DNA from: Thalassolituus maritimus
Lineage (GTDB): Bacteria; Pseudomonadota; Gammaproteobacteria; Pseudomonadales; Oceanobacteraceae
DNA: 64,000 nt
Assembly: GCA_913019975.1 (NCBI GenBank)
Contig: CAJWBH010000004.1
Coordinates: 124,001 to 188,000, forward strand
Direction: 5' to 3'
Shown: positions 1 through 9,662 of the stretch, in pieces
How positions within the stretch are numbered: the first letter of the stretch is position 1
Layout of the letters: the number at the start of each line of letters is the position of its first letter
Notes under the pieces: generated by a model
What the model was told of the DNA's origin: nothing
Seen by the model: only the letters and a program-made list of their open reading frames with translations
The model's database searches: none
Program-made: the position numbers and the translations under genes

Positions 1-797
1 AGTACACGGCGACGATCAAACCTGTCGGACAGGCGCCCCACCGGATATTGCAGTAGAGCACCACCGATGATGCCCGCTGTAACGAAGGTCGCTACCTCTG
101 ACGTGGGCAACCCAATCCGTGAGGCATAGAGCGCACTCATCCCCCAGAATGCCCCCATCGCCAGCCCCGAGAGAAACGCGGCACTGATCGCCAGAGGTGC
201 AATGCGCCAAAGAAAACGTATGCCCAGGCGTTTAACCTGCTGGACTTCTGGAGGGCCAAAGCGTGTACCTGTGACAGGCACCAGAGACAGCGTCACCAAT
301 ACCGATGCCAGTGCGAAAAGCAGATAACTGGACGCCGGCGCCAGCGACATAAACTGCTGAGAAACAGCTAATGCCCCGAGGTTCACCACCATATAGACGG
401 CAAACACCTGTCCGCGGTTCTGCGGCGGTGTGGTTGCATTCAGCCAGCTCTCAATCACAGTGTAGAGAATCACCAGCGCTGTTCCGGTCAGGATTCTCAG
501 CCCACCCCAGGCCCAGGGTGTGGCAAACGCATCATGGAGAAGTACAGATACAGAACCCACGGCTGCACACATCGCAAAGGTACGGATATGCCCCACTCGC
601 CGGATCAGTGGCAGCGCGAGAAAGGTGCCCACAAAAAAGCCGACGAAGTAACCCGACATGATCAAACCCATGGCCTGATCACTGAAGGATTCTTCGCTGC
701 CCCGCACTGCCAGCAAGGTGTTGAGCAGGCCGCTGCCGAGAAGCAACAGGCTTACTCCAGCCAGCAATGAAAGAACCGGTCGGAGTTGTTTAAGCAT
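1..797 (-). CDS. MFS transporter, YcaD-like (partial, C-terminus beyond window)
   Basis: Reading the minus strand from the ATG at 797 gives an open frame to the window edge (about 265 codons). It begins MLKQLRPVLSLLAGVSLLLL, has repeated hydrophobic segments, an N-terminal stretch with GLIMSGYFVGFFVGTF, and near the edge the MFS loop motif GRLSDRFDRRR. This is the YcaD/UMF-like branch of the major facilitator superfamily: 12-helix inner-membrane carriers of unknown substrate. The C-terminal helices lie outside the window. It is transcribed in the same direction as the phosphorylase gene, which lies upstream of it with a gap of about 36 bases, so the two may be cotranscribed. Whether it exports a sugar or osmolyte is not shown by the sequence. 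Confidence 0.85.
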   Translation of the reverse strand, partial: MLKQLRPVLSLLAGVSLLLLGSGLLNTLLAVRGSEESFSDQAMGLIMSGYFVGFFVGTFLALPLIRRVGHIRTFAMCAAVGSVSVLLHDAFATPWAWGGLRILTGTALVILYTVIESWLNATTPPQNRGQVFAVYMVVNLGALAVSQQFMSLAPASSYLLFALASVLVTLSLVPVTGTRFGPPEVQQVKRLGIRFLWRIAPLAISAAFLSGLAMGAFWGMSALYASRIGLPTSEVATFVTAGIIGGALLQYPVGRLSDRFDRRRV

Positions 798-833
798 GCG
801 ATACCTTAACGAATAATTTCTGATCCAGAGAGA

Positions 834-2276
834 TCAGCAGGTGACAGACACTTCTTCCAGTGTCTCCGTATCAAGATAGCTTAATACTGCAGTATTAAAG
901 TTAAGATCTACAAAAACCTCACAGTAGTATTCACCGTGACGCCACGCCATATGAACGCTGCTGTCATTACTTGAATGCAGCTCAAATCGGCCATCAAATG
1001 CCGGATAGTTAGAGCGGAATTCCATCAGCTTCAGTAAGCGTTTAACGACCGGGCTGGTGAGTGATTCTTTCGCTTCTTCGAGACTGTAATAATGACGATT
1101 AATATCACGTAGCTCGCCAGTTTCTTCCATCAGCTCTTCATCATTAACACCGGCCAGCAAGCCAACGTAGTAGACCTGGGGAATACCCGGCGTAAAGAAC
1201 TGAATCGCCCGCGCTGCAATGTAGGCGTCGTCGTTCTGCATCAGTGCGTCATAGAAAGTACAGGTAATCTGGTAAATCGCCCCAACACTGTGAATATTCG
1301 CGGCTGACTTACGCATAATCGGATCGGCACTGCGCTGCTGCAGGTTATCGATCAAAGCAGCAATTTTCTCTTCCGGCAGCACACCTTCAACATCCGGAAT
1401 ACAGATACCATCGTGGGTATCCAGCACGGTCACCATATTGCGCGGACACATACGTAGCCAGTGCTTGAGATAGACGCTGTTGGCATCAAGCAGCGAGAAG
1501 AGCACCAGAGGAGGCAGAGCAAAGCCGTAAGGATGCATATCGCGCCGACTGATCGCGTATTGATAGCTGCTGTGGTCATGGACTTCGGGTAAACAGCGCG
1601 CTCCGTGTTTCTGCGCAACGGAGTTCACCCAATCGAGATTACGGTAAACATCAGGCTCTACCAGAAAGCAGGTACTACCCACGCGTTTAGTCGTGTAGCC
1701 AAAGGCATCGAGACGAAAGAGTTTTACACCTTTTGAAGCGAGAAAACCGATGTAATCTTCCATCAGTTCATAAGTAGCATCCGCCTCATAATTAAGATCG
1801 ATCTGTTGCTCGGTGAAAGTACACCAGACACGCTCTGTTGAGCCGTCCGCAAAGGTGACCTCACGGAAGGGTTCTTTCTCTTTGCGAATATGAATTTTCG
1901 CCATGTCATCCGGTGAAAATTCGCCCATTTTATCGACGCGGACAAATAGCTCAGAGTACTTCGACTCGTCTTTCTTCTGCAGAAAGTCTTTAAATTCTTC
2001 CGATTCGTCAGAGATGTGATTCACTGTCAGGTCTGCGCAGATATCGAACTGTGCTGCGATCCGCTCAATGTCTGCCCAGCCGCCATACGCCGGATCAACC
2101 TCTTTGTGCGTTAACGGTGAAAAGCCAGCATCGGCATTCGACGGGTAAAACGGCAGTATGTGGACGCCACCCACCGCAGTGCTCAGGTATTGTTCCATGA
2201 AGCCCGCGAGGTCTTTCAGGTCTTTACCTATGCGGTCTGGATAGGCAATTAGTTGTACGGCATTTTTCAACGACAT
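834..2276 (-). CDS. GH13_18 sucrose phosphorylase-type glycoside phosphorylase
   Basis: 480 residues of the GH13 subfamily 18 fold (sucrose phosphorylase 490-500 residues). The three catalytic carboxylates are recognisable: nucleophile Asp190 in LFRLDAFGY, acid/base Glu231 in LPEVHDH, and Asp289 in LDTHDG. The acceptor-side loop near residues 370-385 (RDINRHYY) is also kept. Known members phosphorolyse sucrose, sucrose 6'-phosphate, glucosylglycerol or glucosylglycerate; marine relatives include glucosylglycerol phosphorylases, so an osmolyte-recycling role is possible. The exact substrate cannot be read from the sequence. The start is supported by GAGGAGG seven bases upstream. It stands alone between mqo (divergent) and the MFS gene. 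Cytoplasmic: no signal peptide. Confidence 0.85.
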   Translation of the reverse strand: MSLKNAVQLIAYPDRIGKDLKDLAGFMEQYLSTAVGGVHILPFYPSNADAGFSPLTHKEVDPAYGGWADIERIAAQFDICADLTVNHISDESEEFKDFLQKKDESKYSELFVRVDKMGEFSPDDMAKIHIRKEKEPFREVTFADGSTERVWCTFTEQQIDLNYEADATYELMEDYIGFLASKGVKLFRLDAFGYTTKRVGSTCFLVEPDVYRNLDWVNSVAQKHGARCLPEVHDHSSYQYAISRRDMHPYGFALPPLVLFSLLDANSVYLKHWLRMCPRNMVTVLDTHDGICIPDVEGVLPEEKIAALIDNLQQRSADPIMRKSAANIHSVGAIYQITCTFYDALMQNDDAYIAARAIQFFTPGIPQVYYVGLLAGVNDEELMEETGELRDINRHYYSLEEAKESLTSPVVKRLLKLMEFRSNYPAFDGRFELHSSNDSSVHMAWRHGEYYCEVFVDLNFNTAVLSYLDTETLEEVSVTC

Positions 2277-2727
2277 AGTGTCCTCCTCTCATTTCACCCT
2301 AACGCATGACACAGAGTATTCACCCCTCTATGGCCGATTACGCCCGACGTTCTGGTCATTCTTAAGATGGGGGGAGCTGATCAAGGTTCCTGACACTCTC
2401 CAACGCATGACAATGGGTGCGGAAACCCGCTTCAGAAGCGTGCCTCAGGGCCAGTCGTCAAAGCCTGACAAAGTCTCTATCCAATTGACCCGTATAGGGT
2501 TTTCGGGTATTTTCGCGAGCGAATGAAAAGACATATGTTATGTAGAGCCAGTGCAGACACGATACTGGCCCAGGCCTGATTTTCAGGTCTATTCTCTTCA
2601 TACAGACGAGCAGGTTCAGACGGATATCCCGTTCTGTATCGGATCAGAAGCTGGCTAATAAGGACACCCCTTGCTCCCGGTCTTCTGCCTGCATTGAAAG
2701 AGTATCTGAATTAAAGGCGATTCCCGA
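2277..2727. promoter_or_regulatory. Divergent intergenic region with candidate mqo promoter
   Basis: 451 bases between the phosphorylase and mqo. On the plus strand TTGACC (2485-2490), a 17-base spacer and TATTTT (2508-2513) make a plausible sigma-70 promoter for mqo, leaving a leader of about 200 bases. An 82-codon frame starting at 2278 runs across it, but its product has no recognisable features. I see no RNA gene or repeat here. Confidence 0.4.
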
Positions 2728-4209
2728 ATGACGACAGAAAAGGTCGACGTACTGCTGGTTGGCGGCGGTGCAATGAGCGCAACCCTGGGCACACTGCTAC
2801 GCAGACTGGACCCATCCCTTCAAATTACCCTGGTTGAACGCCTCGACCACGTAGCACACGAAAGTACAGACGGCTGGAACAACGCTGGCACCGGACACGC
2901 TGGGTACTGTGAACTCAACTACACGCCACAAACCGCCGATGGCGATGTCGAAATCGACCGGGCACTGTCGATCAACGCAAACTTTGAAATTTCACTTCAG
3001 CTCTGGAGCTATCTGGTACGCGAAGGCGGCCTGCCCGAGCCAAAGAACTTTATCAATACAACGCCACACCTCAGCTTTGTCTGGGGAGAGGAGAACGTTG
3101 AGTTCCTGCGTCGCCGCCATGAAAAGCTGAGCGCTCACCATCTGTTCAAAGAGATGGAGTACTCCGAAGATCCAGCTGTACTGGAACAATGGATGCCGCT
3201 CGTTATGAAGGATCGCGATCCTTCGGAAAAAGTTGCTGCAACCCGCATTGCCCACGGCACGGATGTCGACTTCGGTTCACTGGCCCGTAACATGGTCAAG
3301 AACCTCCAGAACGACGACAACTTCACTCTTTGCCTGAATCATGAAGTCAACGATTTTGACCATTCTAAAGACGGAAGCTGGCACGTTCGCGTGAAAGACC
3401 GCAAGTCAGGCAAATCGAAAACCATTCAGGCTAACTTCGTCTTCCTCGGCGCCGGTGGTGGTGCTCTTCCACTCCTGCAGGCTTCAGGTATCGACGAGGC
3501 TGATGGCTATGGTGGTTTCCCAGTATCGGGGCAGTGGCTGGTCTGCAAAGACCCTGAGATCGTTGCTCAGCACAGCGCTAAGGTGTACGGCAAGGCTGCG
3601 ATTGGTGCGCCACCTATGTCAGTACCTCACCTGGATACACGCATTATCAACGGTGAGCCGGCCCTGCTGTTTGGCCCATTCGCCGGCTTCACAATGAAGT
3701 TCCTGAAGTCTGGCTCTAAGTTTGACCTGCTTAAATCTGTCAGCGTCAGCAACCTGATGCCTATGATGGATGTAGGTTTTAACAATATGGACCTGACCAA
3801 GTATCTGATCAGCGAAGTTCGCCAGTCACATAAAGAGCGCGTTGGTACTCTGCGCGGTTACTACCCAGCTTGCAAAGCCGGCGACTGGACACTGGCCCGT
3901 GCCGGTCAACGCGTTCAGATCATCAAGAAAGACGCCAGCGGTCGAGGTAAACTTGAGTTCGGTACCGAACTCGTTGCAGCCAAAGACGGCTCTCTGGCCG
4001 CTCTTCTTGGCGCATCTCCGGGCGCATCCGTCGCAGTACAGGCGATGATCGAAGTGCTGGAGCGTTGCTTCCCTGAGAAGATGGCATCAGGCTGGGATAA
4101 GCGTCTGAAGGAAATGATTCCTTCTTACGGCGAGTCCCTGAAAAACGATGCAGAACTCCTTGGTCGTATCCGTTCAGAAGTGCTAAGCACTCTGAAGATC
4201 GGCGAGTAA
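2728..4209 (+). CDS. mqo: Malate:quinone oxidoreductase
   Basis: 493 residues, normal for the Mqo family. It oxidises malate to oxaloacetate and passes electrons to the quinone pool, a membrane-associated FAD enzyme of the TCA cycle. The N-terminal FAD-binding fold is clear (VDVLLVGGGAMSATLGTLL), followed by the family signature DGWNNAGTGHAGYCELNYTP near residues 48-68. The ORF ends just before a strong hairpin terminator and is monocistronic. The nearby oxaloacetate decarboxylase operon would consume its product, a functional link that is inference. Confidence 0.96.
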   Translation: MTTEKVDVLLVGGGAMSATLGTLLRRLDPSLQITLVERLDHVAHESTDGWNNAGTGHAGYCELNYTPQTADGDVEIDRALSINANFEISLQLWSYLVREGGLPEPKNFINTTPHLSFVWGEENVEFLRRRHEKLSAHHLFKEMEYSEDPAVLEQWMPLVMKDRDPSEKVAATRIAHGTDVDFGSLARNMVKNLQNDDNFTLCLNHEVNDFDHSKDGSWHVRVKDRKSGKSKTIQANFVFLGAGGGALPLLQASGIDEADGYGGFPVSGQWLVCKDPEIVAQHSAKVYGKAAIGAPPMSVPHLDTRIINGEPALLFGPFAGFTMKFLKSGSKFDLLKSVSVSNLMPMMDVGFNNMDLTKYLISEVRQSHKERVGTLRGYYPACKAGDWTLARAGQRVQIIKKDASGRGKLEFGTELVAAKDGSLAALLGASPGASVAVQAMIEVLERCFPEKMASGWDKRLKEMIPSYGESLKNDAELLGRIRSEVLSTLKIGE

Positions 4210-4224
4210 ACGCCCGCATAACTG

Positions 4225-4253
4225 AAAAAGCCAGGCGCCTGCCTGGCTTTTTT
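4225..4253 (+). terminator. Rho-independent terminator after mqo
   Basis: Perfect 7-bp stem GCCAGGC/GCCTGGC (4230-4236 with 4241-4247), 4-base loop, followed by six T, 16 bases after the mqo stop codon. Confidence 0.9.
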
Positions 4254-4306
4254 GTTTCCGCTACCCCGTCGAAATAACTGATCAGCCCTGATATTGGTCG
4301 ACGCCC

Positions 4307-4798
4307 CTACTCGCCTTCTTTCGCGGCACGCTGGGACTCTTCAACGTCACGCTCGGCGTCCTTTCGGGATACCGCTCTGGTCTCCTGCTTGATCACACCA
4401 CCAAACTGCAATACAAGAAAGTTAATCAACGACAGGGTAATCGCAATTTCGTAATAGCTGTACGCCACGGAGACACCAATCGCTCCAGTGTTCCAGATAC
4501 TCGCAGCCGTTGCTGTACCTGACACATTACTGCCGTTCTTAAGTATTGCACCACCACCAATAAAACCTATCCCGGTAATCAGCCCATACATCACCCGTGC
4601 CTCAGCATCGGAACCGTTGTAAACCTGCATCGCCAGCAACATATACCCACAGGACGCCACAGACACCAGAGGAAACGTGCGCAGGCCAACACCTTTGCTT
4701 CTGAGTTCACGGTTTACAGCGACCGGTACGGCCAGTAAGAAGGCAATCCCAAGGTGCACAAAGTGATTTAACATTTGTGTCCATTCAAGCTCTGTCAT
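4307..4798 (-). CDS. MgtC/SapB family membrane protein
   Basis: 163 residues with four to five hydrophobic segments in the first 130 residues and the family motifs VAVNRELRSKGVGLRT (residues 26-41) and GIGFIGGGAILK (about 77-88). This is the short MgtC/SapB form that lacks the C-terminal ACT-like domain of virulence-associated MgtC. The charged tail (residues 138-163, rich in Glu, Arg, Lys) is cytoplasmic. The true role of short MgtC proteins is not settled; links to Mg limitation and F-ATPase are known only for the long forms. It lies between two terminators and appears to be its own unit. Confidence 0.88.
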   Translation of the reverse strand: MTELEWTQMLNHFVHLGIAFLLAVPVAVNRELRSKGVGLRTFPLVSVASCGYMLLAMQVYNGSDAEARVMYGLITGIGFIGGGAILKNGSNVSGTATAASIWNTGAIGVSVAYSYYEIAITLSLINFLVLQFGGVIKQETRAVSRKDAERDVEESQRAAKEGE

Positions 4799-4896
4799 GT
4801 AACTACTCCATTAATCTCTCACCATTGAGAGCGCAAAGCACACTACGAGGTTCCTCTGAGTAGCTACTGGACCGTACTGAGTACAAACAACAGGCA

Positions 4897-4929
4897 AAAA
4901 AAACGGCACCTTAAAAGGTGCCGTTTTTT
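4897..4929 (-). terminator. Terminator of the oadGAB operon
   Basis: Stem AACGGCACCTT/AAGGTGCCGTT flanked by A and T runs on both sides, 21 bases beyond the oadB stop codon. On the minus strand it ends in a run of eight T; the symmetry would let it act on both strands. Confidence 0.9.
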
Positions 4930-4949
4930 AAACTGCAGGGTTGTGAGTC

Positions 4950-6251
4950 TTATCCGAAGAACGAGATCATCACACCTGCCGCAACTGCTGAACCGATAAC
5001 ACCCGCAACGTTCGGGCCCATCGCATGCATCAGCAGGAAGTTCTGGCCATTGGCTTCCAGACCCACTTTGTTCGACACTCGTGCCGCCATAGGTACAGCA
5101 GAAACACCTGCAGAACCGATGAGTGGGTTGATTGGATCTTTGGACAAAGCATTCATGATCTTAGCCATCAGAACACCTGCCGCAGTACCTACCATGAACG
5201 CAACCAGACCCAGAACGATAATCGCCAGAGTGCTGCCATTCAGGAAGGCGTCAGAGCTCATTTTGTAGCCTACTGACAGACCCAGGAAGATGGTCACGAT
5301 GTTGATCAGTGCGTTCTGTGCGGTATCGCTCAGACGCTCAACAACACCAGATTCTTTCATCAGGTTACCGAAGCAGAACATCCCCAGCAGCGGTGCTGCT
5401 GAAGGCAGCAACAGTGCAACCAGAATCAGTACCGCGATCGGGAAGACGATTTTCTCGCCTTTTGTCACCGTACGCAGCTGTTCCATCTGGATCTTACGCT
5501 CAGCTTCTGTGGTCAGAGCCTTCATAATCGGAGGCTGAATCAGAGGAACCAGCGCCATGTATGAGTACGCAGCAACCGCAATCGCACCGAGCAGCTCAGG
5601 AGCCAGCTTAGATGCAATAAAGATCGAGGTTGGGCCATCTGCACCACCGATAATACCGATCGCAGCGGCCTGCTGAACGGTAAAGTCCATCAGACCAGCG
5701 TCGGTCAGGAGCACCGCCCCAGCAACGGTACCAAAGATACCAAACTGAGCAGCAGCACCGAGCAGCAGTGTTTTCGGGTTAGCCAGAAGCGGACCAAAGT
5801 CAGTCATTGCGCCAACACCCATGAAAATCAACAGAGGCGCAACGCCGCTGGCGATTGTCACACTGTAGAAGGTGTAGAGCATACCATTTTCAAAACCAGC
5901 TTCTTTACCCAACAGGAGCGCCTTCTTGTACAGCGCTGATTCTGCGCTGTGATACGCATCCAGTATATTGTGCACAGTCGCATCAGCCGCCAGACCGAAC
6001 AGGTCTCGGAACTGAGCAAGCAATGCAGGATCAGCAGAACGGATTGCACCTTCAGCCGCAGACCAACCCAGGCCAGCACTCGGGATGTTTACCATCAGAG
6101 TACCAACTGCGATTGGCAGCAGCAGAAGCGGTTCAAAACCTTTCTTGATGGCCAGGTACAGCATACCGAAGCCAACCAGCATCATGAACGCCTGACCACC
6201 CTCAATGTGGGCGATACCAGTGTCATTCCAGAGGCGGAGTAAACTTTCCAT
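4950..6251 (-). CDS. oadB: Oxaloacetate decarboxylase beta subunit (Na+ pump)
   Basis: 433 residues, very hydrophobic, the membrane subunit of the biotin-dependent sodium-pumping decarboxylase. It decarboxylates carboxybiotin and couples this to Na+ export. The conserved GADGPTSIF stretch (about residues 202-210), with its membrane-embedded Asp, is intact, as is the C-terminal [15 protein letters not shown] region. The gene starts 13 bases after the oadA stop codon, in the order G-A-B, and is followed by the operon terminator. In a marine cell it would convert oxaloacetate to pyruvate while exporting Na+. Confidence 0.96.
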   Translation of the reverse strand: MESLLRLWNDTGIAHIEGGQAFMMLVGFGMLYLAIKKGFEPLLLLPIAVGTLMVNIPSAGLGWSAAEGAIRSADPALLAQFRDLFGLAADATVHNILDAYHSAESALYKKALLLGKEAGFENGMLYTFYSVTIASGVAPLLIFMGVGAMTDFGPLLANPKTLLLGAAAQFGIFGTVAGAVLLTDAGLMDFTVQQAAAIGIIGGADGPTSIFIASKLAPELLGAIAVAAYSYMALVPLIQPPIMKALTTEAERKIQMEQLRTVTKGEKIVFPIAVLILVALLLPSAAPLLGMFCFGNLMKESGVVERLSDTAQNALINIVTIFLGLSVGYKMSSDAFLNGSTLAIIVLGLVAFMVGTAAGVLMAKIMNALSKDPINPLIGSAGVSAVPMAARVSNKVGLEANGQNFLLMHAMGPNVAGVIGSAVAAGVMISFFG

Positions 6252-6264
6252 CAGTCAGCTCCCA

Positions 6265-8046
6265 TTAACCCAGTGTGTAGAGGGTGTCACCCACTTTCAC
6301 AGCAGCACCTTCGGTGGCTGTCACACTGCCGACGGTACCCGCGCGAGGTGCTCGCACTTCAGTTTCCATCTTCATGGCTTCAAGGATGATAACGACATCA
6401 CCTTCATTCACAGCCTGGCCTGGCTGAACCAGTACTTTCCAGACGTTACCAGCCAGTGGAGCAGAGATAGGGTCACCACCGCCCGCAGCAACTGGAGAAG
6501 ACGTCGCAGCACCAGCGTTACCTGAGTCACCACCGAACGACATCGGCGCGCCATTCACTGGAGCCAGGTCGGTCACGTCACCGCCGTCGTCAACTTTAAC
6601 AACGTACTCGTTGCCATCAACAGTCACAGTGAAGGTGTCTTCATCAGCGCCTTTTGGAGCTGGCTCAAACGCGTCTGGGTTATTGCGGTTCTCAAGGAAC
6701 TTAGGCGCAATCTGAGGGAACATAGCGTAGGTCAGTGCATCGTCGATCTTGTCGGCAGACAGCTCGATACCTTTCTCTGCTGCAAGCTTATCGACATCAG
6801 CGATCACTTTATCGAGTTCGTTTTCGATCAGATCAGCCGGACGACAGGTGATGGCTTCTTTGCCATCCAGAACACGAGCCTGAAGCTCAGCGTTCATTGC
6901 CGCAGGAGCCGCACCGTATTCGCCTTTCAGGATACCCTGAGTCTCTTTCGAGATAGACTTATAACGCTCGCCTGTCAGAACGTTGAGTACTGCCTGAGTA
7001 CCAACAATCTGAGACGTTGGAGTCACCAGAGGGATATGCCCCAGGTCTTCACGAACGCGTGGGATTTCTTTCAGAACGTCGTCGAACTTGTCAGACGCAC
7101 CCTGCTCGCGCAGCTGGTTTTCCATGTTGGTCAGCATGCCACCTGGCACCTGAGCAACGAGGATACGGCTGTCAGTGCCGCGCAGTGCGCCTTCAAACTT
7201 AGCGTACTTCTTACGGACGTCACGGAAGTAAGCAGCAATTTCTTCGATCAGCAACAGATCCAGCCCTGTGTCGCGATCCGTACCCGCCAATGCCGCAACA
7301 ACAGATTCTGTTGCCGTGTGGCCGTAGGTCATCGACATAGAAGAGATCGCAGTATCAACGCGGTCAATACCCGCTTCGATCGCTTTCAGAATGGTCATGT
7401 CAGACATACCCGCTGTCGCGTGTGCGTGCAGCTGAACTTCAAGGTCAGTCTGTGACTTCAGACGAGATACCAGCTCGTAAGCCTGGTACGGCGTCAGGAT
7501 GCCGGCCATATCTTTAATGGCGATGGAATCAGCACCCATATCTTCGATCTGTTTTGCCAGATCAATCCAGGAATCCAGAGTGTGGACCGGACTGGTGGTG
7601 TAAGACAGCGTACCCTGCGCATGCTTGCCTTGTTTCTTAACAGCTTTCAATGCTGTCTCAAGGTTGCGCGGGTCGTTCATTGCGTCGAACACACGGAAAA
7701 CGTCTACGCCATTGGTAGCCGCACGCTCTACAAACTTTTCAACCACGTCGTCAGCGTAATGACGGTAGCCAAGCAGGTTCTGACCACGCAGCAGCATCTG
7801 ATGCTTGGTCTTTGGCATTGCTTTCTTGAATTCGCGGATACGATCCCATGGATCTTCACCGAGGAAGCGGATGCAGGAGTCAAATGTTGCGCCGCCCCAG
7901 GACTCAAGTGACCAATAACCAACCTGGTCGAGTTTTTCAGCAATAGGGAGCATGTCATCGATACGCATGCGGGTCGCCAGAATAGACTGGTGAGCATCAC
8001 GCAGGACGACGTCGGTAATACCTAATGGTTTCTTAGAATCGGTCAT
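6265..8046 (-). CDS. oadA: Oxaloacetate decarboxylase alpha subunit
   Basis: 593 residues, the usual length. The N-terminal carboxyltransferase TIM barrel begins with [12 protein letters not shown] and contains the metal-binding HAHATAGM (about residues 207-214). A central conserved PYC/OADA domain follows. After a Gly/Ala/Ser-rich linker (residues 500-525), a biotinyl-lipoyl domain carries the biotin-accepting lysine in EAMKMETEV. The protein transfers CO2 from oxaloacetate to biotin and docks on OadG. Second gene of the oadGAB operon, 63 bases downstream of oadG. Confidence 0.97.
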   Translation of the reverse strand: MTDSKKPLGITDVVLRDAHQSILATRMRIDDMLPIAEKLDQVGYWSLESWGGATFDSCIRFLGEDPWDRIREFKKAMPKTKHQMLLRGQNLLGYRHYADDVVEKFVERAATNGVDVFRVFDAMNDPRNLETALKAVKKQGKHAQGTLSYTTSPVHTLDSWIDLAKQIEDMGADSIAIKDMAGILTPYQAYELVSRLKSQTDLEVQLHAHATAGMSDMTILKAIEAGIDRVDTAISSMSMTYGHTATESVVAALAGTDRDTGLDLLLIEEIAAYFRDVRKKYAKFEGALRGTDSRILVAQVPGGMLTNMENQLREQGASDKFDDVLKEIPRVREDLGHIPLVTPTSQIVGTQAVLNVLTGERYKSISKETQGILKGEYGAAPAAMNAELQARVLDGKEAITCRPADLIENELDKVIADVDKLAAEKGIELSADKIDDALTYAMFPQIAPKFLENRNNPDAFEPAPKGADEDTFTVTVDGNEYVVKVDDGGDVTDLAPVNGAPMSFGGDSGNAGAATSSPVAAGGGDPISAPLAGNVWKVLVQPGQAVNEGDVVIILEAMKMETEVRAPRAGTVGSVTATEGAAVKVGDTLYTLG

Positions 8047-8109
8047 GGATGATGGCCTTTTCTTCCGTAAACGTTGTTAATTAACGTTGAGTTCTTCTTA
8101 TATCGCGCC

Positions 8110-8358
8110 TTACTTTTGGCGGGCACGATGCTCTTTTACTGCCGCAGATAATACTTTTAACAACTGCGGATCCACCCCTGTGGTCTGTGGCGCTGGGGCT
8201 GGTTTAGCCGCTGGCACTTCTACCTCAGGAGCAATTTTGTTCACAATTCTGGACATGGCTCCAGTAACGAACACCAGCATTGTCAGAAAGACAAATACGA
8301 CGCCCATACCGAAAATCATCAGCTCCAGACCTTGTGATACGATGCTTGGCTCAGCCAT
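8110..8358 (-). CDS. oadG: Oxaloacetate decarboxylase gamma subunit
   Basis: 82 residues from the ATG at 8358, which has GAGGAG eight bases upstream; a longer open frame to 8478 lacks support. One transmembrane helix (ELMIFGMGVVFVFLTMLVFV, about residues 11-30) is followed by an Ala/Pro-rich linker and a charged C-terminus (VKEHRARQK) that in this family bridges the alpha subunit to the membrane. First gene of the oad operon, divergent from dusC. Confidence 0.93.
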   Translation of the reverse strand: MAEPSIVSQGLELMIFGMGVVFVFLTMLVFVTGAMSRIVNKIAPEVEVPAAKPAPAPQTTGVDPQLLKVLSAAVKEHRARQK

Positions 8359-8588
8359 GCAGGCGCTCCTCAAATTGGTCTCTGTGGATCTCTCCGTATC
8401 CGTCTGGCAGACATAAAACGTCCTGCCACGGAGTCCGGCAAGCTGCGCTAGAGTACTTAACTTGACCAGCCAAAGCAACCGCCCAAAACGGCCACAGGCC
8501 GCTCATGCACTGGTCGGCGGTAGCATATGCGCTGACAGCTCGCGTATACTCGCGCGCCACTCAACAACACTTTCCCCGAGACAGATCA

Positions 8589-9572
8589 ATGTTTACCGGA
8601 ACCCTGCCTTTCACAGATACTCATCGCCCTTATATTGCTCTGGCGCCGATGGAAGGCCTGATGGATGGAACATTCCGGGAGCTGCTGACCGCCGTAGGCG
8701 GCATTGATCATTGCGTCACAGAGTTCATCCGTGTGACGCAACAAGTGTTTCCATCGAAAGTGTTCTACCGTCTCTGCCCCGAATTACACAACGGCGGGCG
8801 CACCCTCGCAGGCACACCAGTCCACGTCCAGCTGCTCGGCAGCGACCCTGAACTCATGGCAGGCAATGCTGCAAAAGCTGCTGAGCTGGGTGCCCTTGCC
8901 ATTGACCTGAATTTTGGTTGCCCGGCAAAGACTGTCAACCGCAGCCAGGGCGGCGCTGTATTACTGCAATACCCGGACTTCCTGAATCGCATCGCCAGTG
9001 CGGTACGCGATGCAGTGCCAGCGCACATCCCTGTCAGTGCTAAAATGCGCCTGGGCTTTAAAGACAAGAGTCTTGCACTTGAGAATGCATCTGCACTCGC
9101 CTCGGGAGGGATTCAATGGTTAACGGTTCACGCCCGCACGAAAACAGAAGGCTATAAGCCACCGGCTTACTGGAAATGGATTGCCGACATCAAGCAAGTG
9201 GTTGATATTCCGGTACTCGCCAATGGTGAAATATGGACGCCTGAGCAGGCACAACAATGCCAACAGGAAAGTGAATCTGATCTTTTGATGATTGGACGGG
9301 GTCTGGTAGCCACGCCTGATCTGGCGCGGGTGATTAAAGAACCCGGCTATGAGCCCATGACATGGCAGCAACACCTTGGATTGCTGGAGAAACTATCAGA
9401 ATCTCTGGAACACTTAACGGATAAGCAGCTCACGGACAGGCTGAAACAATGGCTGCACTATTTTTCGATGCATTCAGAGACGATTAAATCCGTCTTCGAT
9501 ACGGTAAAGCGCGAACGCTCGAGGGAAGCATTTTTTAACAAGATAAAACAAGCGTCCGGTTCAAGCCTGTAG
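8589..9572 (+). CDS. dusC: tRNA-dihydrouridine(16) synthase
   Basis: 327 residues from the ATG at 8589, the start that puts the FMN-binding IALAPMEGLMDGTFREL near the N-terminus as in other DusC; a frame extending to 8505 adds 28 unsupported residues. The catalytic cysteine lies in LNFGCPAKTVNRSQGG and the FMN phosphate region in MIGRGLVATP. DusC reduces U16 in the tRNA D-loop using NADPH. The KTEGYKPPAYWKWI segment is typical of the DusC branch rather than DusA or DusB. Single gene, ending before a large inverted repeat. Confidence 0.93.
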   Translation: MFTGTLPFTDTHRPYIALAPMEGLMDGTFRELLTAVGGIDHCVTEFIRVTQQVFPSKVFYRLCPELHNGGRTLAGTPVHVQLLGSDPELMAGNAAKAAELGALAIDLNFGCPAKTVNRSQGGAVLLQYPDFLNRIASAVRDAVPAHIPVSAKMRLGFKDKSLALENASALASGGIQWLTVHARTKTEGYKPPAYWKWIADIKQVVDIPVLANGEIWTPEQAQQCQQESESDLLMIGRGLVATPDLARVIKEPGYEPMTWQQHLGLLEKLSESLEHLTDKQLTDRLKQWLHYFSMHSETIKSVFDTVKRERSREAFFNKIKQASGSSL

Positions 9573-9611
9573 CGGACTTTGCTTATCTGAATGCCAGTCT
9601 AACTGCCGCGC

Positions 9612-9650
9612 TAACTGACCTGCAGTGCAGGCCAGTTGGCAGGTCAGTTA
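9612..9650. repeat. 12-bp perfect inverted repeat between convergent genes
   Basis: TAACTGACCTGC (9612-9623) and GCAGGTCAGTTA (9639-9650) form a 12-bp perfect stem around a 15-base loop, between the ends of dusC and the flotillin gene. It has no T run, so it is either a weak bidirectional terminator or an RNA-end stabilising hairpin. Confidence 0.6.
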
Positions 9651-9662
9651 ACAGGATAGAAA

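Noticed and set aside
2278-2526. 82-codon open frame on the plus strand in the phosphorylase/mqo intergenic region
   Set aside because: No ribosome-binding site, no recognisable composition or motif, and it begins just upstream of the divergent gene's start; likely chance.
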